From contig NC_016638.1 in the NCBI RefSeq assembly GCF_000238995.1, forward strand, positions 1-64,000: a stretch of DNA of 64,000 nt, in the 5' to 3' direction. This document shows positions 9,805 to 20,314 of the stretch, piece after piece. Positions within the stretch are counted from its first letter, which is position 1. Every line of letters starts with the position of its first letter. The notes below the pieces were generated by a model, which was given only the letters and a program-made list of their open reading frames with translations, was not told the DNA's origin and did not search any database. Source of the DNA: Mycoplasma haemocanis str. Illinois (lineage in GTDB: Bacteria > Bacillota_I > Bacilli_A > Mycoplasmatales > Mycoplasmoidaceae). Position numbers and translations under genes: made by a program.

Positions 9805-11360
9805 TGAGGTCAAGCCTTTCTAAATGGAGGGGCTTAGTTGGATTATTAGGAATACCTTTAACTCTAATAATACTAATTGTATTTTTAGTTGGACTCTTTA
9901 AATGAGATGTTAATCTAATCTATCCTACTCTATCTCTTAATTATTTCATCAGTATATTTTTATCCATAAGAGTTATAAATTCCCCCAAAAAAAGCGACTT
10001 ATTTATTACTTTTTATCTTTTCATATTTCTACTTCTCCCTTGTTTAGGTCCTTTTTTATATTTTCTCCTTGGATTTGATTCTATTCATGGAGGAAATTTG
10101 GAGCAATATTGGGAGATTATGAAGAGGAATAAGAAACATGAAGAATTGACTCCTAATTTACAAAACCTCAAATCATTACCTTCCAAGGTCTTTTCTTACA
10201 ATAGGGAGAAATACGGGGCCTTAGTTTATGAGAACAATAAATTTCAACTTTTATCTACCCCAATAGAAATCTTAAGCGAGATAACTACTTTAATTAAGAA
10301 GGCCAAAAGTTTTATACATTTGGAATTTTATATTTTTAGTGATGGCTTGATATCCGATTACATTCTGGATTTACTTAGAGAAAAAACTCAAGAGGGTGTA
10401 GAAGTCAGGCTTTTAGTTGATTATTTAGGAAATTTTCGTAGACTTAGTTCTAAGACTAGGAAGAAAATTAAAAAATTTGGGATATTTCTGAGGTTCTTTA
10501 ATCCCTTCTTTAGAATTCGGAATAAGCTTTGGTGACAATTTAGAAACCACAATAAACTTATAGTTGTGGATGGTAAATATGCTTTTTGTGGTAGTTGTAA
10601 TATTGCTGATGAGTATTTTAATATTACTAACTTTTATTTTCAAACTACAGAACTAGGAACTATTATTTCTGGACCAATAGTAAATGCCTTAAACTCTTTA
10701 TTCTGCTCTCATTGAAATATATGTCAACCTAGATTTAATAAAGGCGATTTCCTATTATTAGATTCTCTTAGTTATTTTCAAAAAGTCAATAAAACTAGAA
10801 AGACGGGAGCTATTGCTCAGCTTTTGGATTCTGTTCCAGTTGCTAGTGAATTGATGATTAAAGGTAATTTAGTTCAACTTATTTTTAGCGCTAAGAAGAG
10901 TATAGTTATCTCAACCCCTTACTTTTATCCCCCTAAAGATTTAATAATGGCTCTTAAGTGAGCTAGCTCTTCTGGAGTATCTATAAAAATTTTGGTCCCT
11001 AAGCAAACGGACTTTAAGAATTTTTTTAGAAGCTTAAACAGGCAATTATTCTCAGATTTATTATCTGAGAATATAGAGATATATGAGTACTTTGGCTTTA
11101 ATCATGAGAAGATAATGATAATTGATGATGATTTAGTTTACTTTGGTTCTTACAATTGAGATTACAGAGCTCTATATTTGAATTTTGAAAATGCTCTTTT
11201 CGTCAAATGTAGAAATTTTAGAGATTCCATATACAAATTTATGGAAAACCAGTTTAAGAACAGTCATCAAATAGTCTACGACGATTTGGTCTTTAGAAAT
11301 AGGACTTTTACTTCTGCTTGTTTCAATATCTTTATACGTATATTTAAACCCTTCTTATAA
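9804..11360 (+). CDS. cls: Cardiolipin synthase (phospholipase D family)
   Basis: Membrane enzyme that makes cardiolipin from phosphatidylglycerol. 518 aa. Hydrophobic N-terminal helices (about 10-35, 45-60, 65-90) are followed by two PLD repeats: HNKLIVVDGKYAFCGSCN and NHEKIMIIDDDLVYFGSYN, both with the HxK...D core. Several TGA codons are Trp. It overlaps pgi by one base. Identification as a Cls-type PLD enzyme is strong; the exact lipid product is taken from the family. Confidence 0.92.
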
Positions 11361-11370
11361 TTCTTAAATA

Positions 11371-12363
11371 GTGTCAAGTTCCCACCTCTTTTTTTCTCTA
11401 AATAAAAATAGCAATCTTGCAAAGGAGATCGTATCTCACTTGAATTTAAGCTTATCTGAGGTTCAGATAGTTAACTTTGCTGACGGGGAAGTATTTGTTA
11501 AGCCTGTAGATTCCGTAAGGAATAAAAATGTATTTATAATTCAGTCCCTTTGCAAACCTGTAAATGAAAATTTGGTCACTCTTCTTGTGGCCTTAGATTC
11601 TTTTAGGAGGGCGGGTCCCAAGGAGGTTAATGTTATTCTTCCCTACTTTTGCTATTCAAGGCAGGATAGAAAGGTTAGTGGTAGAGAGCCTATAACTGCT
11701 CGATTAATGGCCGATTTATTAACTGCTGCAGGGGCTACTCGGGTTCTTTTGGTAGAGATACATTCTAATCAGATTCAGGGTTTTTTCAATATTCCTACAG
11801 ATATAGTTACCACTATTTATCCTATTGCTGAGCATCTAGCTAAGATCTTATCTTGTGATAACTTAAGTATAGTGGCGCCAGATTTTGGAGGGATAAAGAG
11901 AGCACATATACTTAATAAGCTATTTAAAGCTGATTTATTAATAATTGATAAGGAGAGGGAGAAAGTAAATGAATGTAAGGTTAATCACGTGATAGGAGAG
12001 GTGTCCGGTAGGGACTGCTTAATAGTGGATGATATGTTAGATACTGGAGGGACCATTTTAGCTTCCTCACAAATATTAAAAGATAAAGGGGCTAATAAGG
12101 TTATGGTCGTAGTTACCCATGGGCTTTTTAGTAGAAATGCTTTAGAGAACTTTCAAAAGGCTTGGGAACAGAAGATAATTGAAAAAATTTATATTACAGA
12201 TACTATAGAAGTACAGGGTTCTTATCCCTTCTTGGAAGTTATTTCTATTTCTAAATTCTTATCTAAGATAATAAATATCTACGTACAAAATAAAGGCTCC
12301 TTGGAGCAGATCTATAGGGAATATACCGAGCGTATTGAGACTTTATTAGGTAGTAAGAGATAA
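11371..12363 (+). CDS. prs: Ribose-phosphate pyrophosphokinase
   Basis: Makes PRPP from ribose-5-P and ATP, needed for purine and pyrimidine salvage. 330 aa from GTG. The RQDRK catalytic stretch is present (YSRQDRKVSGREPI), as are the metal-binding VEIHSNQIQGFF and the PRPP loop DDMLDTGGTI. It is the hub for the nucleotide salvage genes elsewhere in the window. It sits 10 nt after cls and 2 nt before tyrS. Confidence 0.96.
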   Translation: MSSSHLFFSLNKNSNLAKEIVSHLNLSLSEVQIVNFADGEVFVKPVDSVRNKNVFIIQSLCKPVNENLVTLLVALDSFRRAGPKEVNVILPYFCYSRQDRKVSGREPITARLMADLLTAAGATRVLLVEIHSNQIQGFFNIPTDIVTTIYPIAEHLAKILSCDNLSIVAPDFGGIKRAHILNKLFKADLLIIDKEREKVNECKVNHVIGEVSGRDCLIVDDMLDTGGTILASSQILKDKGANKVMVVVTHGLFSRNALENFQKAWEQKIIEKIYITDTIEVQGSYPFLEVISISKFLSKIINIYVQNKGSLEQIYREYTERIETLLGSKR

Positions 12364-12365
12364 AT

Positions 12366-13604
12366 GTGGAAGGTACATTTGAATTTTTAAAGGAGTTAAA
12401 AGATAGAGGATTAGTAGATCATATAACGAACGAAGAGAAGCTTATTTGGGTTTTGGAAGGTAAGAAAGGAGCTTATCTGGGAATAGATCCTACAGCTCCC
12501 TCTCTTCATTTAGGTAATTATTTAGGATTAACCCTTCTAAAGAGATTCTCACAGAGAGGCCATAAAATTGTGGTCATTCTGGGAGGAATGACCGCTTCCG
12601 TGGGAGACCCTTCTTTTAGGAGTGAGGAACGTAAGAAGATGAATTTTGAGGATATAGAGGTTAATAAGAAGGGAATTATAAATGAGGTTAAGAGGATCCT
12701 GCCTGAGGCACAAATAGTAGATAATTTAGAATTTTACTCAGACTTACAAATCTCCGACTTCATTAGGGATATGTGTAGTCAAGTAAATATTAGTACACTT
12801 CTTAATAAGGAATTTCTAAAGGATAGATTAAGTAAGGGATTGACTTTATCGGAGTTCGTATATCCATTATTTCAATCTTGAGATTTTTATGAACTTTATA
12901 AAGAAAAGGATATTTGTGTTCAATTGGGTGGGAGCGATCAGTGGGGAAATATTACGTCCGGAATAGACTTAATAAAAAAGAAAATTTCTCCTGATCACAA
13001 AGCAGTAGGTCTTACATTTCCACTTCTTTTGGATTCTTCGGGAAAGAAGTTCGGAAAGAGTGAAAATAACGCCCTTTTCTTAGATCAGAATTTAACCAGT
13101 CCTTATGTTGTCTTTCAATATCTCATAAATCTGGATGATAAGTTGATTCCGGACTATTTGAGAAAACTGACTTTTATTAATTTAAATGAGATCGAATCCT
13201 TAGTAAGTAAATCCTCTCCACAGAATTTAAAATTGACGTTAATTTGGGAAATTTTTAAAAACATTTACGATTCCGACACTTTTAAAAAGATAAAGAGGGT
13301 ATCTGGTGTTTTATTCGGTGGAGGGGAAGAGGATTTAAAATCTGAAGATCTGTCATTGGTTGAGGGGAATATTCCTACTATTTATTGCAGAGAATCTATT
13401 AACTTATTTACGGCGTTGAAGGATTTAGGTTTCTCATCCTCCAATTCTGAAACCAAGAGATTAGTTTCTTCCAACTCCATTTTTCTATTTGATAGATGCT
13501 TAACTGATTGAAATACCATTTTGGATGAGGGCCTATCTAAGAATGGATATTTGGTTCTCAGAAAAGGAAAGAAGTCCTTTGGTTTAGTTTGTTTTAGATG
13601 CTAA
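12366..13604 (+). CDS. tyrS: Tyrosyl-tRNA synthetase
   Basis: Class I synthetase charging tRNA-Tyr. 412 aa from GTG; the nearby ATG at 12364 is out of frame. The HIGH equivalent is HLGN in DPTAPSLHLGNYLG, QLGGSDQWGNITSG is the tyrosine-site block, and KMSKS reads KFGKS. A C-terminal S4-like RNA-binding region is present (about 350-410). TGA codons read as Trp. The stop overlaps the start of ffh by 7 nt. Confidence 0.95.
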
Positions 13605-14935
13605 AGCTGTCGATAAAGGAGGCACTTTCTAGATACATAAAACGAGGTTTTAGGTATTCTGAAATAAAGGAAGAGGAACTGGCTCCTATATTCAGAGAGA
13701 TAAGGATAGCTTTATTAAATTCAGATGTTAATTTAAAGGTAGTTAAGTCTTTTTTGGACGAGGTTAAGTTAGATTTATTGGGAAAACCTATAGATAAAGA
13801 TCAAGAGTTGGATGTTGTTGTTTTTTCAACTATAAAGCGACATTTAATAAATATATTGGGAACAAAACATGTTCCCCTTAATTTATCTAGTAAATTAAAT
13901 AAGATCTTAATTATTGGTCTTAATGGCTCAGGAAAAACTACCACTGTTGCCAAAATTAGTAAGCATTTAAGCGCCTTAAAAGGCCCTTCTAAGGTTCGAA
14001 ATATAAGCTTAGATATTTATAGGCCTGGAGCTTTTGATCAACTTAAGAACCTTTCTAACTCTTTTGGAGTTGAATCTTATTTTGTTGAAAATAAGAATTT
14101 CTCTAGCTTCATAAAGGAAAGCATTTTGGAGGCGGATAAAGATGGAATCGATTTTCTAGTCTTTGATAGCTATGGTTTGTTATCTGATAATGAGAATTTG
14201 ATGCGGGAACTTTCCAATATTAAGCAGATTATAAATCCTTCCGAAGTCCTATTTGTATTGGATGCTATGGCTGGGCAAGAGATTTTGGATATCTTGACCA
14301 AGTTTAATGAAGAATTTCGGATTACGGGGTTGGTGATAAGTAAGGCTGACTCTCTTAGCCCCATGGGGGCTGCTTTTTCAGCTTCTTATTTATTTAAACT
14401 TCCAATTAAATTTTTGGGAGATGGAGAAACGGTAGATAGTTTGTCGGCCTTTCATCCTGAGAGGATAGCTAGTTTAATTCTCGGAGAGGGAGATATTCTC
14501 TCTTTGGCCGAGAAGATAGAGAAGAATGCTTCCGCTAATTCTTCTCAGAAGATTATTAACAAGATGATGAGGGGACATTTGGATTTAGATGATTTGGTAA
14601 CTCAGATTAGGGAATTCAAAAAGATGGGCTCCCTTAAGGGGATTATGAAACTTCTTCCTGGAGATATTCTAAAGAAAGTTTCTTCTTTAGAGTCGGCGGA
14701 AGAGCAGTTAAGAAAGTGGGAGATTCTAATAAGCTCTATGACCCTTAAAGAAAGAAAAAATCCAAAGTTATTTAAGAAGCAGCCTAACCGTAAAGTTCGG
14801 GTAATTAAAGGATCGGGAATGAAGCCAGATGATTTTAATAAGCTTATGAAAAGATGAGAAGATTCAAAAAAGAGAATAGAGGAGTTATCAAAGAATTTCA
14901 AAAAGGGAAAAAACCCATTTTCCGGTTTCTTTTAA
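13598..14935 (+). CDS. ffh: Signal recognition particle protein Ffh, diverged GTPase
   Basis: GTPase and signal-peptide-binding subunit of SRP. 445 aa. The N domain is followed by G1 GLNGSGKTT (107-115) and G2 DIYRPGAFDQLK; the M domain ends with the RNA-binding VIKGSGMKPDDFNKL. G3 reads DSYGLL (190-195) where DTAGRL is almost invariant, and G4 reads SKAD (248-251) instead of TKxD. Closing blocks KFLGDGE and FHPERIASLILGEGD are normal. The partner ftsY at 30.9 kb keeps DTSGR and TKMD. So the gene is Ffh, but its GTPase motifs look eroded. It overlaps tyrS by 7 nt. Confidence 0.94.
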
Positions 14936-14959
14936 TAAAATTTAAAATCAAGTATTTAT

Positions 14960-15036
14960 GCATCAGTAGCTCAGCTGGACAGAGCATAAGCCTTCTAAGC
15001 TTAGGGTCAGAGGTTCGAATCCTCTCTGATGTGCCA
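14960..15036 (+). tRNA. tRNA-Arg (TCT)
   Basis: 77-nt cloverleaf with acceptor GCATCAG/CTGATGT, anticodon loop CTTCTAA giving TCT, T arm AGAGGTTCGAATCCTCT and encoded CCA. The rpsF start lies 16 nt after its 3' end on the same strand. Confidence 0.95.
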
Positions 15037-15052
15037 ATTTAAAATTACGTTT

Positions 15053-15451
15053 ATGTCGAAGTACGAAATAATGATAGTAGTAGATGGGAGATTGAGTGAG
15101 CCGGATGCTCGCTTGAACATTTCCAATCTTATATCTCTCTTTGAAACTCTTCCTAATTACGAGGAGAAGGTAGTCTTCCAGGATAATTTAGCTTATCCAA
15201 TAAAGAAAACTAAAGTGGGTCACAGATTTATATTGAATTTTGATTTAGAGGACGTTTCTGTTTTAGCTGAATTCAATAGATTGGCCCTTCTTAATAAGCA
15301 TATTCTTAGACATTTAGTTATTAATGAGAGTAAAGATAGAAGCTTTAGAGCTAAGAATAATCTTAAAAAAATTAGAGATTATGAAATTAGGCAAGAGAAA
15401 TATAGGGTTTGATTGGAAAACAAGCCCCCTAAACCATTAGGCAATTCTTAG
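15053..15451 (+). CDS. rpsF: 30S ribosomal protein S6
   Basis: Small-subunit protein that pairs with S18. 132 aa beginning MSKYEIMIVVDGRL, the usual S6 N-terminus, with NLAYPIKKTKVGHRFI in the middle. A frame extension back into tRNA-Arg (15029) is rejected in favour of the ATG at 15053. First gene of the classical rpsF-ssb-rpsR set. The TGA in YRVWLEN is Trp. Confidence 0.94.
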
Positions 15452-15457
15452 TCTTCA

Positions 15458-15865
15458 GTGGTTCCTAAGGGCTATCTTATAGGTAATTTAACATCGGATC
15501 CAAGATCGGGGGTAGTTGGTTCTAATTCAAACTCTTATTCCAGATTTTCTGTGGCTTGTGAAGAAACTTGGTCGAAGGTGAATTCCACGCCCAAGAGCCA
15601 TTTCTTTAATTGTATAGCTTGGGGAAAGACGGCTCAGTTTATTCAAAGTTTTTTAAAAAAGGGGGATAAAGTTTTCTTAGAGTATTCTTTGACTACTGGT
15701 AAGTATACAAATAAGGAGGGTAGGGAGGTTAGAACTGTGGATTTAGTTGTTCAAAATGTGGAATCCCTTTCTAGATCTGCTAAATCTAATGAAGAGACCG
15801 ATCTTGTTCCTTCGGAGGATGAAGAAGATGATATTTCTATTGATGATATTTATTCCAAAGATTAG
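15458..15865 (+). CDS. ssb: Single-stranded DNA-binding protein
   Basis: Binds single-stranded DNA during replication and repair. 135 aa from GTG. OB-fold blocks: GYLIGNLTSDPR, FSVACEETW, HFFNCIAWGKTAQF and the KGDKVFLEYSLTTGKYTNKEG strands. The acidic tail ends DDISIDDIYSKD; the usual terminal DDDIPF tip, which recruits partner proteins, is not intact. Lies between rpsF and rpsR, the standard order. Confidence 0.94.
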   Translation: MVPKGYLIGNLTSDPRSGVVGSNSNSYSRFSVACEETWSKVNSTPKSHFFNCIAWGKTAQFIQSFLKKGDKVFLEYSLTTGKYTNKEGREVRTVDLVVQNVESLSRSAKSNEETDLVPSEDEEDDISIDDIYSKD

Positions 15866-15882
15866 TTAAAATCTTTCTAAGC

Positions 15883-16155
15883 ATGGAGAATCAACAATCT
15901 CAGAATACTACTGTTCAAGAGACAACTACGTCTGTTAGAAAGAAAAGAAGGAAGCACAAAAAGGTATGCTGACTCTGTAAGTGGGGTTGTCTTCATATAG
16001 ATTACAAGAATGTGGATTTTTTAAAGAGGTATCTTAAGAATAATAAGATTATCACTCATAAGATAACGGGAAACTGTCTAAGGCATCAGCATCAAATTGC
16101 ATTTGCCATAAAGAGAGCAAGAGTGGTGGCTCTCCTTCCTTTCGTTGGAGACTAA
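15883..16155 (+). CDS. rpsR: 30S ribosomal protein S18
   Basis: 90 aa, missed by ORF cut-offs because of an in-frame TGA. A basic N-terminal tail is followed by CWLC (29-32), then [13 protein letters not shown] and [19 protein letters not shown], with ALLPFV near the end: the S18 core in its cysteine-containing form. Last of the rpsF-ssb-rpsR trio. The first 11 nt of dnaB overlap its end. Confidence 0.93.
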
Positions 16156-17515
16156 TGTTTTTGAATTTGATCGGGAGTCTTTAGAGGCAGAGAAAGGCAT
16201 AATAGCCTCTATCTTCTATTATTTCTCTGAGATTTCTGAAATAATAGACATTGACTCCATATTGTTGGATAATTTCATAACGCTTCCTGCCAAGAGGATT
16301 TTTAATACCCTAAAGACTACTAAATTAGTTAATGGAAGTTACGATCCCATCATTGTTCTTGATAGCCTAAAAAGTTCTTGTTTAAATGACCAGGAATTGA
16401 ATGATTGCACTAATTACTTAGAATCACTTCCTAGAAATATTCAGTACTTTTCGATATTAAAGTACTTAAATTTACTTCAAGAACAGAAGGTAAAGAGAAA
16501 GCTAGATAATTTATCTAGGAGAATTCTTAGAACTAGTTTAAATTCAGAGAATTTTAACGATCAGATATCCACTTGAAAAAATACCTTTGAGAAGATCATT
16601 TCCCAAAATGTAGGAGTTAACTATATAGACTCTAAAGAGGCCATTAGTAATTTTCAAAAGCAAGCTAATGAAGCTGCCAGTACTTCTAGAGTTAACTTCT
16701 TGAAGACTAATTATTCCGAAATAGATAGAAGGATAAAGGCTTTGTCTGGGGGTCAGTTGGTGATAGTGGCATCTAGGCCCGGAGTTGGTAAGACTACTTT
16801 TTCAATAAATTTAATTTGCAATAATTTGAGGAATATCGAGAAAGGATGTGGGAATTCTAAAGAGTCAGCCATAGGTATTTTCTCCTTGGAGATGACTAAT
16901 TCTTCTCTGTTGGAGAAGCTTATTGCCATAGATTCTGGATTAGCTTTAAATGAAGTTCAAAAGAAGCTAGAGGGAGCACCCTTAGGTGCTGTAGAGCGGG
17001 CTTTAATAGATGAAAGTCAAGACAAGATATCTAAGTGTAATTTACTCTTTTCTGATGAGTCTAATATTACTCTAGGTAAGATTACAGCAATAATTAAGAC
17101 TTGAGCGAAGATATATGATCTCAAATTTGTAATTATCGATTATTTGCAATTAATTAATGTTCCCGAGGAGAGGAATTCTAATATGAACCAGTATCAGAAG
17201 ATAGGGATCATATCTCGTACTTTGAAGATTCTTTCTATGGAGTTAAATACTTGCATTATTTCTTTAGCTCAATTGAATAGGAAGTCTGAGGAGAGGAAAG
17301 GTAGCGATAAAGTTCCCATTTTATCTGACTTAAGAGAATCAGGATCTATTGAACAAGACGCGGATATAGTTATGTTTATATATGAAGATAAGAAAGAAGA
17401 TGAGGGTAGCTTCCCTAAGACTATTCTGAAAATAGCTAAGAATAGGCATGGCCCAACCGGAAACGTGGAATTCCAGTTTGATAAGTCCAAAGGACTATAT
17501 AAGCTGGCTAATTAG
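16145..17515 (+). CDS. dnaB: Replicative DNA helicase DnaB
   Basis: Hexameric helicase of the replication fork. 456 aa from TTG at 16145, inside rpsR; the nearby ATG is out of frame. The N-terminal domain (about 1-150) is followed by the RecA-like core: [18 protein letters not shown] (Walker A), [15 protein letters not shown] (Walker B), [13 protein letters not shown] and [18 protein letters not shown] codons near residues 144 and 320 are Trp. No inteins or breaks. Convergent with the tRNA cluster. Confidence 0.95.
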
Positions 17516-17520
17516 TAATG

Positions 17521-17605
17521 TGGTGCACTCGGAGGGAATCGAACCCACACATCGAAAGATACTAGATCCTAAGTCTAGCGCGTCTGCCAGTTCCGCCACG
17601 AGTGC
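17521..17605 (-). tRNA. tRNA-Leu (TAG)
   Basis: 85-nt tRNA with a long variable arm, acceptor GCACTCG/CGAGTGC, anticodon loop CTTAGGA giving TAG, and encoded CCA. Promoter-distal member of a five-tRNA minus-strand cluster (Asn-Glu-Val-Thr-Leu in transcription order). Confidence 0.93.
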
Positions 17606-17612
17606 TTAAAAA

Positions 17613-17688
17613 TGGTGCCGCTAATAGGATTCGAACCTACGACCTACCGCTTACAAGGCGGTTGCTCTACCAGCTAAGCTACAGCGGC
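17613..17688 (-). tRNA. tRNA-Thr (TGT)
   Basis: 76 nt. Acceptor GCCGCTG pairs with TAGCGGC (one G-T), anticodon loop CTTGTAA gives TGT, T arm and CCA present. Fourth in the cluster. Confidence 0.94.
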
Positions 17689-17689
17689 A

Positions 17690-17765
17690 TGGTGGATTGT
17701 AAGGGACTTGAACCCCTGACCTCCTGCTTGTAAGGCAGATGCTCTCCCATCTGAGCTAACAATCC
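17690..17765 (-). tRNA. tRNA-Val (TAC)
   Basis: 76 nt. Acceptor GGATTGT/ACAATCC is fully paired, anticodon loop CTTACAA gives TAC, and CCA is encoded. Only one base separates its CCA from the 5' end of tRNA-Thr. Confidence 0.94.
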
Positions 17766-17768
17766 CAA

Positions 17769-17845
17769 TGGCGATCTGTACGGGATTCAAACCCGTGAAT
17801 GCATGCGTGAAAGGCATGTGTGTTCGTTCACTTCACCAACAGACC
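17769..17845 (-). tRNA. tRNA-Glu (TTC)
   Basis: 77 nt. Acceptor GGTCTGT/ACAGATC, anticodon loop CTTTCAC giving TTC, T arm ACGGGTTTGAATCCCGT, encoded CCA. Confidence 0.94.
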
Positions 17846-17852
17846 AAAAAAT

Positions 17853-17928
17853 TGGCGGCCACAGAAGGATTCAAACCTACGACCTACCGGTTAACAGCCG
17901 GTTGCTCTAATCACTGAGCTATGTGGCC
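17853..17928 (-). tRNA. tRNA-Asn (GTT)
   Basis: 76 nt. Acceptor GGCCACA/TGTGGCC, anticodon loop CTGTTAA giving GTT, encoded CCA. First tRNA of the cluster, divergent from the YitT-type gene; 27 bp separate them, so their promoters must share or overlap this gap. Confidence 0.94.
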
Positions 17929-17955
17929 AAATACAATTTATTTTATTAACATTTT

Positions 17956-19230
17956 TTGAAAATTGGATATTTATTAGAGATGTTTAAAGATAATAACAAT
18001 TCCAACATATTCCGAGATTCCTTATTAAATTTAAATCCTAAGAAACGTGTAACTACCCCTCTTTCTATAGGAGCCACAAGACTTCAATTTTTATTTGATA
18101 TAGAGAGGTTTTCGTGCAAATTAGGGATAGTAATTCTGGTAGCTATTTTTAGCGGAATATGTAACTTCTTTCTTCTTGAGAGAACAGGATTATATAGCTT
18201 AGGAATTAATTCTTTTTTTCAAGCTACCGCTAGATGTGTTTCTTACTTCCTAAAGAAAAATAATATTCCACATGAAGCTGTCTACACATTTCTATTTTGG
18301 GGTACTATTCTATTATTCAATATCTTTTTAGCGGTATTTGGATATAGAAATATTGGTCCCAATTTCACACTCTTATCCATTGCCTTTATATCTGTATCAA
18401 CTATCACATCGATAATCCTATCTTCCTTACCAACCTCTTTAGGATTGAAAGATTTCTATATTTTCTCGGATCCTAGAACTTTCAACACTTGTCTTACGGA
18501 AAAAAAGATAAATATATTGCAATGACAATACTTCTTTACGTCTCGTCAACCTTCCAACAATAATTACTTGCTAAATGATAGTTCTAAAGTTGTTCTTATA
18601 TTTTTTTATGGATTGGTATTTGGCCTTCTAAATACTCTAACTTCCTTAATTATTTATTCTTTAGGAGGTTCTAGTGGAGGAATTGATTGAATAATTTTCT
18701 ATTTCTCAAAAAAGAGGATGAATTCTACAAATAATGCTTTTCTGTATTTTGGAATAATAGTTACCTTTATCTCCTACATAATAGGAACTTATGTACCATA
18801 TGCAGATCATTTAAAAACACATCAGTCATGCAGCGATATTTCCTTAAATCCATCCACCTCTAAGTTATTGGCTGCTAACTTTGTGGGTCCAGTCTTTGTC
18901 TCTACAATGATTGCAGCATTCACTAAAAAGATTCTGTTTGGAATCTTTTATCCACACCTGAAATTGATAAATGTTCGAATATTTACAAATAAGTTTTTAC
19001 AATTCAGAGAAGTTCTTCTATCTTCTAATTTTCCCCATAGTTTCACTATTCATACAGCTACTGGGGGATACTTTTTGCGGAAGCAAATGATTTTTGAAGT
19101 GACGTGTTTTGCCCTTGAATTAAAAACACTTAAGGAATTCGCGAAGAGAATAGATTCCAATAGTTTGGTGATTTCATCACCGGTAACCTCTTTAAATGGG
19201 AAGTTGCCAGTTAAAAGCAATTTAAAGTAG
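17956..19230 (+). CDS. YitT-family membrane protein with DUF2179-like tail
   Basis: Predicted integral membrane protein, 424 aa from TTG (an in-frame ATG at 17980 is possible). Membrane helices cluster near 55-75, 112-165 and 215-240. The segment YSLGGSSGGIDWIIFYFSKK matches the GG-SSGG-D block of YitT (DUF161) proteins. The soluble C-terminus, with IHTATGGYFLRKQM then LELKTLKEFAKRIDSNSLV, fits the DUF2179 tail of that family. Function of the family is not settled. It lies just before pstS, but it is not a PstC/PstA permease: no EAA loop is visible. Confidence 0.72.
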
Positions 19231-19239
19231 GGATAGGTT

Positions 19240-20292
19240 TTGTCTTCTTTTCCGACGATAAGAAGCGTTTGTGTTTGATCAGGGGTGGGATTTCTTCCCA
19301 CCTCTATGGTTTATAGTACTTATGGATATAAGGAGGGGTTAAGAGTTTATAGTTTCGAAGGAAGTGCATCCATGAAGGGTGCCATGGATTTACTTCTATT
19401 TTCATATGGTGCTACCGAGAATATTGGAATAAATATCCAGACTATTGGTTCTAGTGGAGGATTAGAGAAGGTTCTTGCTGGAAAGACGGATTTTGCCCTA
19501 GTATCTCATGATATTTCTGAATTTAAAGATGGGAAGTATAAGGGGCAGTGAAACTCTAAAGGGATAAAAACTCTTACTTTGGCAACAGAACTTATGACGG
19601 TTGTCTATAAACCTCCAAAAGGTTGTCATGAGCCTTTAGTTATCTCTGAAAGCAATATTAATACTTTTTATTCTGTATTTTCGGGGCATAAACATCCCAA
19701 TATGAAGGGATTTCATTTTTCCGATTTATTGAATGACGGAAATAACAATCCTAGGTGTAAAGTCGAAATTAGGGCTTGAGTGAGAAGTTCGGGACCAACC
19801 AAATCTGGTACTGCAACGGCTTTTGTTAATAATCCTCTTTTAACAAAAGATAAAGCAAAAGAGGAAGCGTGACTTCAAAAAGTAAAAAGTCCAAGTTATG
19901 GAAATGAGGTAAAAACCTTATTTTACGCTCCAGAATCGAACGCTTTGGCTTTTGGACACTTTGTTAAAAATTTAAAAGAAGGATCGATGATATATCTTCC
20001 CAGTTCTTTCGTTTTTACTAATTGAAGCATGATTAGGAAGTTGAGGTTAAAGGTTGCTAAGTTCAAACATAATGGACAGGAAGTATCTTTAAAAAAGAGT
20101 AGTTTTAAAACACCTGACAATAATTATTCTTGGAAAAGGCAGTTTAATTTGTTGTACTCGGTTACGACTATAACAAATGATCCCGATAAAAAGAAGTTAG
20201 TTCAATATATTGCGGATAACGTGGGTAGTTTGGAAGTGTTGCATTTAATACCTAATAACGATTGTTGCAAAGATATAACAAGCAAAGATTAA
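19240..20292 (+). CDS. pstS: Phosphate-binding protein PstS-like
   Basis: Extracellular substrate-binding protein of a phosphate ABC importer. 350 aa from TTG 19240 (a purine-rich stretch precedes it); GTG 19285 is the alternative. Ligand-site blocks are EGSASMKGAM, SSGGLEKVLAGKTDFALVSH and RSSGPTKSGTATAF, as in PstS. The hydrophobic N-terminus lacks a clear lipobox. pstC, pstA and pstB are not adjacent: upstream is the YitT-type gene, downstream the convergent rlmB. Three TGA codons are Trp. Confidence 0.8.
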
Positions 20293-20294
20293 GG

Positions 20295-20314
20295 GATAAC
20301 TTAATTAGGTTATC
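20295..20314. terminator. Short hairpin between convergent pstS and rlmB
   Basis: Inverted repeat GATAAC (20295-20300) / GTTATC (20309-20314) with an 8-nt loop, in the 17-bp gap between convergent genes and running into the rlmB stop. No T tract follows, so a terminator role is only a guess. Confidence 0.3.

Noticed and set aside
14854..15042. Small ORF spanning the end of ffh and tRNA-Arg
   Set aside because: It runs through a tRNA and out of frame with ffh; no family resemblance.
17521..17605. GCACTC/GAGTGC repeat resembling a CIRCE operator
   Set aside because: The halves are the acceptor stem of tRNA-Leu, not the spaced CIRCE palindrome.
17956..19230. Phosphate permease PstC/PstA next to pstS
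   Set aside because: No EAA loop; the GGSSGGID block and the C-terminal domain fit YitT/DUF2179 instead.
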